Positions 21,105 through 32,704 of a stretch of 64,000 nt of DNA are shown in pieces (position 1 is the stretch's first letter; each line of letters opens with the position of its first letter). The stretch is from Stomorhina lunata (taxonomy: Eukaryota > Arthropoda > Insecta > Diptera > Rhiniidae), in assembly GCA_933228675.1 (NCBI GenBank), contig OW121743.1, positions 83,514,759 to 83,578,758 on the forward strand, in the 5' to 3' direction. Below the pieces are notes generated by a model that worked only from the letters and a program-made list of their open reading frames with translations, was not told the origin of the DNA and searched no databases. A program made the position numbers and the translations under genes.

Positions 21105-23431
21105 ATGAAATTTTTTGGGGCTTTAGCTTTTATAGCCATTCTCCTAGTGGTTGTGGTACCCAGTGAAGCTGCTAATGTTTGTGTTATTAAAGTGAATACA
21201 TGCACCGACACGGTTCCAGTTTGTGGTCGCTTTGGTGGTTCCAATTTGTGTCAGAAATTCAGAAATCGCTGTGAACTCGAAATTGCCAATTGTAACAATA
21301 ATAATACACGTATGTATATTAAGAAGGATGATATTTGAAAAAATATTCAAAAAATATTCAGGAAAATTATTCGCACTTAATTCCAGTCTATTACATTTAT
21401 TAATGTAATTTATTGACGAAAGCCAAAAAATGGTTGTTGATGGTTGTTTAGACCATCATCAACACTTCTCTTCTCTGCGATTTTCCTTCTCTATCTTTAA
21501 CACTTTCTAGAACTACTCTCTTCACTCTTTCCTCCCTTTCTCTTTCCGCTATCATTTATTTACTTTCAGAAAGGATCACAATGGACCCGAAGGTCTCCGA
21601 GTGTAGATGCCACTCTCCTGGCATCACCTTTTCAACCTAACCTAACCTAGGCCATCATCTTCAGGAGTAGTATCCCTACTTTAGACAGATCGAAAGTCTT
21701 CTATTATTATTTACTTTACAAACACAATCATTACGAATTATTATTGTAATCCAAAGGTAAAAGCTGAGATTATCAACTAAACAGAAGAAATGATTGTGTG
21801 GCAATAATGCGAGGTTTTTGATCTGTCTAAAACTGGCGTAGGCAATGTGGGTGAGCGTGCTTCACATGCATATAAATGCGCTGTTGAGAGTCACACGCAT
21901 TTGTAGTTACTCTCAAATCACGAAAAACAAAAAGGCGAGCATTCGTAACATATGGTTGTATTTTCTCAATTTAGCAGTGTTGCCACCAACCAAATGTTAA
22001 ATTACACATACATCATACCGAAATTACACATGAAATTAGGAATTACACATGCTTTTTTTGGCAAAATAACATACTTCCTTACTTGGCCTATATTTACAAC
22101 CTGTTAAGGTCAAAGGCCGAGCATTGTCTTTTCATCAATGTTTTGGACGTCCCCTTCTAACATATAGGACAACTCGCGACACATGATAGCTCATTACATT
22201 AACGAGTGTTAAAGTAGTTCCCTGGCAGCAGCGTTCAAATACGGCGAAATTAAAATATAGTCAATAACTTCTTGCAAAGTAGGAAACAATCTGCCCTTCC
22301 AAGGTATTCTTTAAATCAGAAACCTTTATCCAAAAATCTTCTGGCTCCAAATTGCTGTAAAGCCCAAAATTTCAAAATCTAAGAGTGCAGTTGCTATTTT
22401 GGGATCACAATATCCTCAATTGTATAATATCGTCACTAAAATTAAATGTTTTGTTTTTTTAATTTGACGAATTGCCACGATATAAAACTCTCGGCTATCT
22501 TGAAGCATATTTTTTTCCAATAAGTACTGGGATTTTAAGACATCCATTTTTATGAATGTAGTTACATTAAAAGGTTTGCATTATATTAATTATTTCGATT
22601 TCGAAAAGGACGTACAAATATTTACTTTTTAAAAGGCATGTGTTGAAAAAGTTAAGAAATATTACGATAGCTAACAAAAATTTAAATTACACATGAGTTA
22701 CACATGCAGCCCGTTACACATCGTCTACACATGAAAATAAAAATTACACATGATATGTGTAATTACACCTAAAGTGGCAACACTGCAATTTAGTTTATCA
22801 CGAGCATCCGACAAAGACGGTTGGTTGTTTGCTTGTTGAAAAATTGCTTAAGGGGTGGGAAGAACGCTCGTTTGTTTTCAAAATTTTTCTCACACACACA
22901 GACTCAAAATATTTATGTATCTGCGCCTATCTCTGATCTTAAAGTGGGGATACTCCTCCTGAAGATAATGGCCTAACCAACCATCGAAACGCGTTGAGGA
23001 ATTGGTTTTAGATTTTTATCAATAAATTGTCAATTACATTATTAAATATATTACACTGGGATTAAGTGCGAATAATTTTACTTTTGAATAATATTTACTC
23101 TCCCGAGAATTTTTTTATTTTTTGATATTCAAAAATTTTTAAAAGAATGTGCTTTCTTGAAAAATTGTACTTTTTTTTTGAAGAATCATTTAATGCTTTT
23201 TTTTATTCCGAAATTTTTCTAATTTTCTAATGTATAGCTTACAGAATTGTTGGCGCCAATATGTGCAATGGCATTGCCGTCAACACTCGCAGATTATGTA
23301 ATGGCCTTCAATCGGGTGGTACCTATGGTGGTAATTATGGTGGTAAATGGCCTTGGTTGGGCGGTAATACTGGCACTAATACTGGTACAAACTCAAATGT
23401 TCAGCCTATTGTTATTCACACAGGCAAATAA
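21105..23431 (+). CDS. Secreted cysteine-rich Kazal-like protein with Gly/Asn-rich tail, 132 aa (2 exons)
   Basis: Exon 1 is 21105-21309, ending ACA C before GTATGT. Exon 2 is 23238-23431, after TGTATAG. The intron is 1928 bases and interrupts after the first base of a codon, as in the two paralogues. The signal peptide is FFGALAFIAILLVVVVPSEA. Then come NVC-x6-C-x6-CGRFGGSNLC and KFRNRCELEIANC, close to the Kazal pattern VCG...F.N.C.L...C. After the splice, NMCNGIAVNTRRLCNG adds two cysteines, and the tail is Gly/Asn/Thr-rich, ending VIHTGK. The acceptor at 23237 is preferred to the AG eight bases later, because only it continues the Gly-rich frame. AATAAA signals lie near 23470. The short first intron of the paralogues is absent. 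The intron hosts nested transposons (21345-23137). A secreted inhibitor-like or structural role is inferred. Confidence 0.8.
21461..21651 (-). mobile_element. Short retroposon-like insert in the Penelope-like left arm
   Basis: The 191-base segment is flanked by CCATCATC (21453-21460 and 21652-21659), which is single in the intact right arm. On the minus strand it starts CTAGGTTAGGTTAGGTTGAA and contains CACTCGGAGACCTTCGGGTC. GGTTAGGTTAGGTTGA heads are frequent in fly retroposon-derived repeats; the family is not certain. Confidence 0.5.
21975..22785. mobile_element. Non-autonomous hAT element (811 bp) with 8-bp target duplication
   Basis: The ends are CAGTGTTGCCAC and its inverted match GTGGCAACACTG. 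CAATTTAG is duplicated exactly at 21967-21974 and 22786-22793. CAG-starting ends and 8-base duplications define hAT elements. Both subterminal regions carry several TTACACAT copies in either orientation, likely transposase-binding repeats. On the minus strand around 22180-22380, disrupted frames (FWIKVSDLKN, PYLNAAARE) weakly recall the hAT C-terminal dimerisation region. Confidence 0.8.
22954..23000 (+). ncRNA. Hammerhead ribozyme motif (Penelope type, 47 nt)
   Basis: TCCTC at 22954-22958 pairs with GAGGA at 22996-23000 as stem I. CTGAAGA (22959-22965) is the conserved CUGANGA core. ATGG/CCAT around 22968-22984 forms stem II with a CCTAACCAA-like loop. GAA (22986-22988) is the second core strand. 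ACGCGT (22989-22994) folds as a two-pair stem III. T22995 is the cleavage-site base. The fit is good except for about one extra base between CTGAAGA and stem II; the copy near 56480 lacks it and has a perfect GATGG/CCATC stem but a GAAA to AAAA change. Activity is not shown. Confidence 0.6.
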
Positions 23432-24320
23432 GTGAAATTTAAATTATATTTAAAAGTTGTTATTAAAATAAATAAAATTGTTAATAAACATTTATAATTA
23501 TTAAAAAAAAATTTATTTAAATTTTAAAATTAGGAAAATTTATCCGACTTTAAGAAACCAAAGGAGTGTAGAAAATTCGTAGCAGTGTTTACCTATACTT
23601 TTATATTTAGGATCTTAAAAATAGTTTCATTTTCAAAGAACTCAGTATGTAAACTCATAAATTTGTCTTGAAATTAAGTTTCCCAAAACCTGCCAACTGA
23701 CATTGTCTAAAACATTTATCTTCAGCCCAAAAACAAAACCTCAAAACACAACAAATTATACATCTATACGGTAGCAACTACATAATTAAAAATTGTATTT
23801 ATTCTGCTGATGGTTTTTGGTTTAAAGCTCCCAAATTTCATATCTATGAAGCAATGGAGAAATTTTGTAGTTATCATTATATCTTTCCCTATCAACATCA
23901 TAATTGTATTTATCCAGAGCCATGAGATACCATAAATCTCTGGCAAGCATTCAACCATACACTAACAGTGTAAATTCAAAGCAAAATGATACCATGTCTA
24001 AACATGAAATTAAACATTGACTGGCAGGAAACAGGAAACTTGTCTTTGATAGTTTACAAAACAGATAATAATTAAGGCGCTAATAATTTAAGATAATCAT
24101 CATCACTAGCAAACAACATTATGATCATTATCACCAACATTGTCATAGTCATCATCACACACCAACATCGTCATGATTTGTGTTAGTAAACTTCCTCCGT
24201 TCTCTCGGTCTTTACATCGAAGCTCACTCACTCCCTTTGGCTTTATCATTTAATAATTTTCTATTTTGCATTTTCGTCTTTTTAGTAGTGTTTGGTCGTA
24301 GAAATTTACCCTTTACCAAC
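23432..24320. other. Intergenic region after the 132-aa gene
   Basis: Poly-A signals (AATAAATAAAA) follow the stop. The rest is AT-rich with an ATCATCATC/CATCGTCAT stretch near 24080-24175. The small frames at 23764-23958 and 24180-24362 have no supporting features. Confidence 0.35.
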
Positions 24321-24476
24321 TACAGTGGAGTCACTCTAAAACAGAAGCTCTTAAACAAGTAATTTTTTTAAGTAATAAGAGATTTTATTCTTATAATTTT
24401 TTTAAAATTCCACAATTTTTTTTTTTTTAAACTCCCACTTTTTACAAATCATTGGCATAATCGATATTCTACTGTA
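24321..24476. mobile_element. Possible pogo-like MITE (about 152 bp) with TA duplications
   Basis: TA-CAGTGGAGTCACTCT at the left and its loose inverse ATCGATATTCTACTG-TA at the right share CAGTRGA ends beside TA, as in pogo/Tigger elements. The inverted match is short and imperfect, so this is tentative. Confidence 0.3.
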
Positions 24477-24813
24477 GCTGCTTGCAAAATATTTGAGTAA
24501 TAAATGTAAAGTGGATGTTCGTAATTAAGTGTTCGTTAAGAAATTATGGTTAGCAAACTTTAAATCCTTTGGAAAAACCCATAAATTTAACAAAGGAACT
24601 GAAATTTGCAATAGATTAAGCAGAAATATTAGTTTCCCCTCCTTTTTGGTCGCGAAAAATAAGAAATGCATTGAAAATATAATTGTGTGTGTGCACTCTA
24701 ACTCTCTGGAGGAAAATTGTTAATGGAAAATGTGGCTTAGAATCTTTAAATGATAAAATAAACTGATAAGTATGTAAATGACAAAGTTGCTGGGAAAAAT
24801 TAACTACATTTTT

Positions 24814-26998
24814 ATAGAAAATTTTTGTTATCAAAAATTTCTATAGAAAATTTTTGGTATCAAAAATTTCTATAGAAAATTTTTGGTATCAAAAATTTTT
24901 ATAGAAAATTTTTGGTATCAAAAATTTTTATTGAAAATTTTTGGTATCAAAAATTTTTATAGAAAATTTTTGGTATCAAAAATTTTTATAGAAAATTTTT
25001 GGTATCAAAAATTTTTATAGAAAATTTTTGGTATCAAAAATTTTTATAGGAAATTTTTGGTGTCAAAAATTTATATAGAAAATTTTTGGTATCAAAAATT
25101 TATATAGAAAATTTTTGGTATCAAAAATTTATATAGAAAATTTTTGGTATCAAAAATTTATATAAAAAATTTTTGGTATTAAAAATTTATATAGAAAATA
25201 TTTGGTACCAAAATTTTTATAGAAAATTTTTGGCATCAAAAATTTTTATAGAAAATTTTTGGTATCAAAAATTTTTATAGAAAATTTTTGTTATTTATTG
25301 TATGGAAAATGTTTGGTATAAAAAATTTGTATAGAAAATGTTTGATACCAAACATTTCTGATATCAAAAATTTTAAAGAAATTTTTATGAAAAATTTTTG
25401 ATATCAAACAACAAACAAAAAAAACAAAAATTTATACAGGCAATTTTTGGTATCAAAAAAATTTTATAGAAAAATTTTACTATCAAAAATTCTTACAGAA
25501 AATTTTGGGTATCAAAAATTTTTATAGAAAATTTTTGGTATCAAAAATTTTTATAGAAAATTTTTGGTATCAAAATTTTTATAGAAAATTTTTGGTATCA
25601 AAAATTTTTATAGAAAATTTTTGGTATCAAAAATTTTTATAGAAAATTTTTGGTATCAAAAATTTTTATAGAAAATTTTTGGTATCAAAAATTTTTATAG
25701 AAAATTTTTGGTATCAAAAATTTTTATAGAAAATTTTTGGCATCAAAAATTTGTATGGAAAATTTTTGGCATCATCAATTTTTATAGAAAATTTTTGGTA
25801 TCAAAAATTTTTATAGAAAATTTTTGGCATCAAAAATTTTTATAGAAAATTTTTGGCATCAAAAATTTTTATAGAAAATTTTTGGTATCAAAAATTTTTA
25901 TAGAAAATTTTTGGTATCAAAAATTTTTATAGAAAATTTTTGGTATCAAAAATTTTTATAGAAAATTTTTGGTATCAAAAATTTTTATAGAAAATTTTTG
26001 GTATCAAAAAATTATAGAAAATTTTTGGTATCAAAAATTTTTATAGAAAATTTTTGGTATCAAAAATTTTTATAGAAAATTTTTGATATCAAAAATTTTT
26101 ATAGAAAATTTTTGGTATCAAAAATTTTTATAGAAAATTTTTGGTATCAAAAATTTTTATAGAAAATTTTTGGTATCAAAAATTTTTATAGAAAATTTTT
26201 GGTATCAAAAATTTCTACAGAAAATTTTTGGTGTCAAATATTTCTAAGGAAAATTTTTGGTATCAAAAATTTCTATAGAAAATTTTTGGTATCAAAATTT
26301 CTAAAGAAAATTTTCGGTGTCAAATATTTCTTATAGAAAATTTTTGGTATCAAAAATTTCTATAGAAAATTTTTGGTATCAAAAATTTCTATAGAAAGTT
26401 TTTGGTATCAAAAATTTTTATAGAAAATTATTGGTATTAAAAATTTCTATAGAAAATTTTTGGTATCAAAAATTTTTATAGAAAATATTTGGAATCAAAC
26501 ATTTGTACAGAAAATTTTTGGTATCAAAAATTTCAGTAGATAATTTTTGGTATTATTGGATAGAAATTTTTGATATATTTCTATAAATAATTTTTGGTAT
26601 CAAAAATTTCTATATAAAATTTTTGGTATAAAAAATTTTTATAGAAAAATTTTGGTATCAAAAATTTTTGGTATCATAAATTATTATAAAAAAATTTTGT
26701 TAGCAACAATTTTAATAGAAAATTTTTGGTATTAAAAATTTCTAAAGAAAATTTTTGGAATCAAAAATTTCTATAGAAAATGTTTCGTATCAAAAATTTC
26801 TATAGAAAATGTTTCGTATCAAAAATTTCTATAGAAAATTTTTGGTATCAAAAATTTCTGTAGAAAATTTTTGGTAACAAAAATTTCTGTAGAAATTTTT
26901 TTGTGTCAAAAATTTCTATAGAAAATTGTTGGTATCAAAAATTTTTAAAGAAAGTTTTTGGCATCAAAAATTTTTATAGAAATTTTCTGGTATCATAA
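24814..26998. repeat. 29-bp satellite S2 (GGTATCAAAAA type)
   Basis: About 75 units of 29 bases: TATAGAAAATTTTT then GGTATCAAAAATTTT. The core 25500-26250 is homogeneous and the flanks carry variants (CTATAG, GGCATC, TCGTATC). The half unit TATAGAAAATTTT is shared with S1 and S3. Confidence 0.9.
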
Positions 26999-28989
26999 TT
27001 TTTTTATTTCGCCTTGAAAACATATGTTGTTAATAAAAAATATAAAATGTTACCTTTGAGACTTTTATTTGCATATTAAATAGGTATTGAATTAACGAAT
27101 TTTAAGCAAATATTTAGAGATAATAAATAATTTTAATAATAACTCTATTGTATTGTATTAAACTCAAATGACTTGAAATAAATACATATTTTGCAGAAGA
27201 TAAAACAGAACAAATTTATTTTTTTTTTAATATCAATTTGTCAAAATAAATATTTATTCCCATTATAAAATTTGCTTTTAAGAATCAAGTATCCCTTATT
27301 GTTAGCAGAGACACACACCATATTTGATCAATTTCTATTTTTAACGTTTGCCAACACTGACTATATTTGTAACAGCTTCATATAAAAATTGACAAAAACT
27401 ATAGCATACCTTAAGGCAGCTATTAATTTTCTTATTATCACTGTGATTTGATTTTTCAACTTGAATGTTAAAATATTTATTGTGTTGCTATAGCTAACAG
27501 TGATTATTACAAATCACAAACAAATGCCAATGCTCATGCGTCAGTAATGTCAAAATTTGTCCGAAAAATTTGACAGCTACTATTTTTCGATGTTACCAAA
27601 ATAAACAAAGTGTTTACAAAAAATGCCGACAAGTGTTTAGTGTTTACAAAAATAATTGAAAATAAAGAATTATAAATAAGAATTAATGAAAGAAACTCAG
27701 ATAAATATTTTTAAACAAAGAAACATTTTGTTAATAATATAAAGTAAAAATTTAAAGTGAATCAAATCTTTATAAAATAAACCAAAAATTAGTTGCCGGT
27801 GTCCTTAAGTCTGTATTGTTTTCATAGACTTTTAAAGTGCTAATGAAAGTTTATATTAGTAGTTCTGAATAATAGGAAAGAATTTAAAAATATTTCAAAA
27901 CTTTTATTAATCTAAAAACTTAAAAATCTTTAAGTTTTATTATTGATTTTTCCATTAAAGTAAGTTAACCTCGCAACAAAAATTCTAAATAAGCCGGTAA
28001 AAAAACTGCATAGTTTTTCTTATTTATTAACTTTGTAAAAGGGTTGCCAAGTTTGGCTAAAACATTATTGAAAGTACAAAACATTGTACAATAAGAGATA
28101 CATATTTGTAAATGTGTGATGCTTATTTCATTTCCTTCAACTTAACCTCTATAAAAATTAATTTTACTTTCTTAAAATCCTAATTTTTCTTTTCACAAAT
28201 CCCTTAAACGGCAACTCTGGTCTTGGCTTGAACTCTTTTTATTTTTTATTTATTTATTCATATATGTAATACAAAGCCACCAATGGCCAAAATAAAATAT
28301 TACAAAGTAAAAAAGCCTGAGTTAATTTCAAAATACAATAAAAATTTAAATATTATAAATATATAATAACAAAATACTTAAATTTACTAATATGAACTAA
28401 TATGAACTTTGTTATCGGCATTCATTCGCATTTGAATGTGTTTTATTACTCCGTTCAAAAATCACTTATCCATTTTAAGGGTGGCATTTAAAACACGTGC
28501 ATTGGCCATAAAGAGCATTTGCGCTGCCTTTGCTTCCAAACACGTCCTCTAACCATTAAGTTCTTTAATTTGTTCATCTGCTCGATGATGATTCTTTGGT
28601 AACCATTATAGTTTTAGCGTCGAGTACATTTATGAAGTTAGTGCATAATTTTATTTTTAAAGGGTATAATTTTGTTGATAAACCTAATTTAAGTAATTCT
28701 ATATAATTTAATGGGCTTCAGCTACGCGGATTTAACGGATTTTATTTTTATGGTTAAATAAATGTATAACTCAAATATTTTTTAATAAAAATTTTAACGC
28801 CCTCTGGAGTTAGACAGATAGTTTTTTAAGTTTTTGGTATTTCTATAAAACTTTTCCATATAAAATTTTTTCGGTTTTTCATGAGGAAAATTTTTCAAAA
28901 AAAAGTCTTTTGAAATCCTATTTTTAAAATGAATTTTTTATAAGTATTTTTATAGCTAATTTTTGATATATTTTTGCTTTACAAATTTT
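26999..28989. other. AT-rich intergenic DNA between satellites
   Basis: No gene is recognised. A TTTTTATTTTTTATTTATTT stretch near 28240 could be the minus-strand tail of an old retroposon. 28420-28640 is less AT-rich but has no readable frame. From about 28850 it decays into S3-like sequence. Confidence 0.35.
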
Positions 28990-29490
28990 TTATCAAAATT
29001 TTTCGGGATACAAATATTTTACAAAAAATTTTTCGGCATAAAATTTTTTATAGAAAATTTTTTGGTATCAAAATTTTTTATAGAAAATTTTTTAGGTATA
29101 TAAATTTTTTATAAAATATTTTTCGTTATAAAAAATTTTAATAGGAAGTTTTTCGGAATAATTTTTTTTTTTTTAAATATTTTTCATTATAAAATTTTTT
29201 TTAGAAATTTTTTCGAAATAAAATTTTTTTTATAGAAAATTTTTCGGTATAAAAATTTTTTATAGAAAATCTTTCGGTATAAAAATTTTTTATGGAAAAT
29301 TTTTCGGTATAAACATTTTTTATAGAAAATTTTTCGGTATAAAAATTTTTTATAGAAAAGTTTTCGATATAAAATTTTTCGGTATACAAATTTTTTATAG
29401 AAAATCTTTCGGTATAAAAATTTTTTATAGAAAATTTTTCGGTATAAAAATTGTTTATCGAAAAGTTTTCGATATAAATTTTTTTATAGA
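28990..29490. repeat. 30-bp satellite S3 (CGGTATAAAAA type)
   Basis: Sixteen or so units: TATAGAAAATTTTT then CGGTATAAAAATTTTT, period 30 (CGGTAT at 29245 and 29275). It looks intermediate between S2 (GGTATCAAAAA) and S4 (TTTTTCGAAAA), and abuts S4 directly. Confidence 0.85.
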
Positions 29491-31392
29491 AAATTTTTCA
29501 AAAATTGACTATTTGTAGGAAATCTTTCTTAAATTGACTATTTATAGGAAATTTTTCGAAAAATGGTTATTAATAGGGAACTTCTGAAAAATTGACTATT
29601 TATTGGAAATTTCTCAAAAATTGACAATTTATAGAATATTTTTCGAAAATTTACTATTTATAGGAAATTTTTCGAAAATTGACTATTTATAGGAAATTTT
29701 TTGAAAATTGAATATTTATAGGAAATTTTTCAAAAATTGACTATTTTTAGGAAATTTTCGAAAATTTTCTATTTATAGGAAATTTTTCGAAAATTGACTA
29801 TTTATAGGAAATTTTTCGAAAGTTGACCATTTATAGGAAATTTTTCGAAAATTGACTATTTATAGGAAATTTTTCGAAAATTGACTATTTAGGGGAAATT
29901 TTTCGAAAATTGACTATTTATGGGAAATTTTTCGAAAATTGACTATTTATGGGAAATTTTTCGAAAATTGACTATTTATGGGAAATTTTTCGAAAATTGA
30001 CTATTTATAGGAAATTTTTTGAAAATTGACTGTTTATAGGAAATTTTTCTTAAATTGACTATTTATAGGAAATTTTTCGAAAAATGGTTTTTAATAGGGA
30101 ATTTCTGAAAATTGACTATTTATTGGAAATTTCTCAAAAATTGACAATTTATAGAAAATTTTTCGAAAATTTACTATTTATAGGAAATTTTTCGAAAATT
30201 GACTATTTATAGGAAATTTTTTGAAAATTGAATATTTATAGGAAATTTTTCAAAAATTGACTATTTTTAGGAAATTTTCGAAAATTTTCTATTTATAGGA
30301 AATTTTTCGAAAATTGACTATTTATAGGAAATTTTTCGAAAATTGACTGTTTATTGGAAATTTTTCGAAAATCAACTATTTATAGGAAATTTTTCGAAAG
30401 TTGACCATTTATAGGAAATTTTTCGAAAATTGACTATTTATAGGAAATTTTTCGAAAATTGACTATTTAGGGGAAATTTTTCGAAAATTGACTATTTATG
30501 GGAAATTTTTCGAAAACTGACTGTTTATAGGAAATTTTTCGAAAATTTACTATTTATAGGAAATTTTTCAAAAATTGAATATTTATTGGAAATTTTTCGA
30601 AAATTGAATATTTATAGGACATTTTTCAAAAATTGACTATTTATAGGAAATTTTTCGAAAATTAAATATTTATAGGAAATTTTTTGAAAATTTACTATTT
30701 ATAGGAAATTTTTTGAAAATTAACTATTTAAAGGAAATTGTTCGAAAATTGAGAATTTATTGGAAATTTTTCGAAAATTGACAATTTATAGGAAATTTTC
30801 CGAAAATTGACAATTTATAGGAAATTTTCCGAAAATTGGCTAATTATAGAAAATTTTTCGAAAATTGACTATTTATAGGAAATTTTTCGAAAATTGACTA
30901 TTTATAGGAAATTTTTAGAAAATTGACTATTTATAGGAAATTTTTCGAAAATCAACTATTTGTAGGAAATTTTTCGAAAATTGACTATTTATAGGAAATT
31001 TGTCGAAAATTGACTATTTATAGGAAATTTTTCGAAAATGACTATTCATATAAAATTTTTCGAAAATTGTCTATTTATAGGAAATTTTTCGAAAATTGAC
31101 TATTATAGGAAATTTTTCCAAAATTGACTATTATAGGAAATTTTTCGAAAATTGACCATTTATATGAAATTATTCGAAAATTGATTATTTACAGGAAATT
31201 TTTCAAAAATCAACTATTTGTAGGAAATTTTTCGAAAATTGACTATTTATAGGAAATTTGTCGAAAATTGACTATTTATAGGAAATTTTTCGAAAATTAA
31301 CTATTCATATAAAATTTGTCGAAAATTGAATATTTATAGGAAATTTTTTGAAAATGAACTATTTATAGGAAATTTTTCGAAAATTTACTATT
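29491..31392 (+). repeat. 29-bp satellite S4, plus-orientation array
   Basis: About 65 units: GACTATTTATAGGAAA then TTTTTCGAAAATT. AATTTTCGAAAATT is palindromic. A block near 29571 is repeated near 30092 (TAATAGGGAA landmark), a higher-order shift of 521 bases or about 18 units. Confidence 0.9.
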
Positions 31393-32704
31393 ATACCACA
31401 ACCATTGGATGAAAATAGTTTACAAGTTTAAGTTAATTCAAAATTTTATAAATATACAAACATTAATGAAAACCTTAACTCTGATTATTGTTTTAGAAAT
31501 TTCCCTACAATTTCACTATCATCGCTTCAATCTTATTTACACAAATATTTCTCCATTTTCCATTCAAATAAACTGTCAAGAAGAGACACCTGTTTAATTT
31601 CTGTTGTTTTATTTATTTTTAAGGGTTTGTTTGTTCTTTTTCAAAAAACCAGAAAAATTCTCAAGTAAAACTTTTGATATCACTCTTAAATTTTCTAGAG
31701 CATTACAAGAAGCCAGCCAACAAAGAAGAAGATCTACTACACAAAAAGAAGAAATAAAGTATTTACACAATTTTAAATTTACAAAATTTTTCACTGGCAT
31801 TGTTTAAAAATTCCAGTTTTTCCACAAAAAAAAGAAATAGAAGTATTTTTGTTGTGTTTCTGCTGCTGTTGCATCTGATTAAAATGCAAATTTTTGTTTA
31901 ATGACATCACTATTGTTGTTGTTGCTGCTGCTGATGCTACTCATGCAAATGTTTTTGATGGTGTTTTTTGTTAGAGCTCTAGGAGTTTTTGATATTGCTC
32001 TTAGTTATTGTTTTACATAATAATTTTAAGGAAAACTGAGGGAAGACACCCACAAAGAGTAGAAAATAAAAATGATAATACTATAACTACGAGTATTACA
32101 ACTTTATATTGTAGTAGGATATGACTTCTTGTAAATAGAATGATAAAACAAACAATACAATAGTTATAATAATTATAAGTTTTTTTTGTATTTATCAGAT
32201 TTTTTTGCTCCCTCCAAAAAGTGCATTATCCTCAATGTCATTATTATGTAGAATTTTTTGTTTTGTAAAACTATTGTCATTTGTATTTTGAACAATTCAA
32301 TTTTTTGTTAAACTATTTTCGGTTGAGAGGCATCAAAGCGCAAACGTATTTAATGCAATATCATACAAGACAGACAGACAGACATTTATGCATTTCCATT
32401 TAAAATTGTTTGTGCAGCAAGAACAACAAAAATTCTACATAATTTGTTAAAAAACAAAAAATGAGCTGTCTTTTTTTTTAAAAAAAAAGCGGGTGAAAAA
32501 ATAATTATCACAAAAATATAATTAAAAAAAAAACTATCACTAATATAAATAAAGTTGAATAAATAAAACATGTACAACAAGTGGAGCATACATGCAGTCA
32601 CACATTTATAAAATTAATGTGTTGAAGTTGTTTGTTGCAGGTTCTGTTGCATATGCACGGCAAGAAATTTGGTTATGAAATTTAAATTAAAACAACTTTT
32701 GCCT
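31393..32704. other. Spacer between inverted S4 arrays
   Basis: This 1.3 kb holds unique AT-rich DNA, a GTTGTTGTTGCTGCTGCTG run near 31914 and a CAGACAGACAGAC run near 32371. No gene is supported; the short frames at 31409-31807 lack domains or splice logic. Confidence 0.4.

Larger units (their letters stand above)
21345..23137. mobile_element. Penelope-like non-autonomous element with inverted terminal repeats carrying a hammerhead motif
   Basis: The right arm (about 22935-23137) and left arm (about 21345-21685) are inverted copies. Shared blocks include ATTAAGTGCGAATAATTTT, CTCCTGAAGATNATGGCC and TAAAGTNGGGATACT. A third copy occurs alone at 56430-56665. The arms contain CTGAAGA...GAAACGCGT, the compact hammerhead arrangement known from Penelope-like retroelement terminal repeats; such elements can have direct or inverted repeats. 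No reverse transcriptase or GIY-YIG frame is present. The left arm is interrupted at 21461-21651 and the interior by a hAT element at 21975-22785. Confidence 0.55.

Noticed and set aside
21975..22785. Intact hAT transposase on the minus strand
   Set aside because: Only short, frame-shifted fragments resemble the dimerisation region; the element is too short to encode a transposase.
23247..23435. 62-codon frame starting LAPICAMALPS in gene 3 exon 2
   Set aside because: It would need the acceptor eight bases downstream; the frame giving NMCNG, RRLCNG and the Gly-rich tail is consistent with the family and joins in phase through the AG at 23237.
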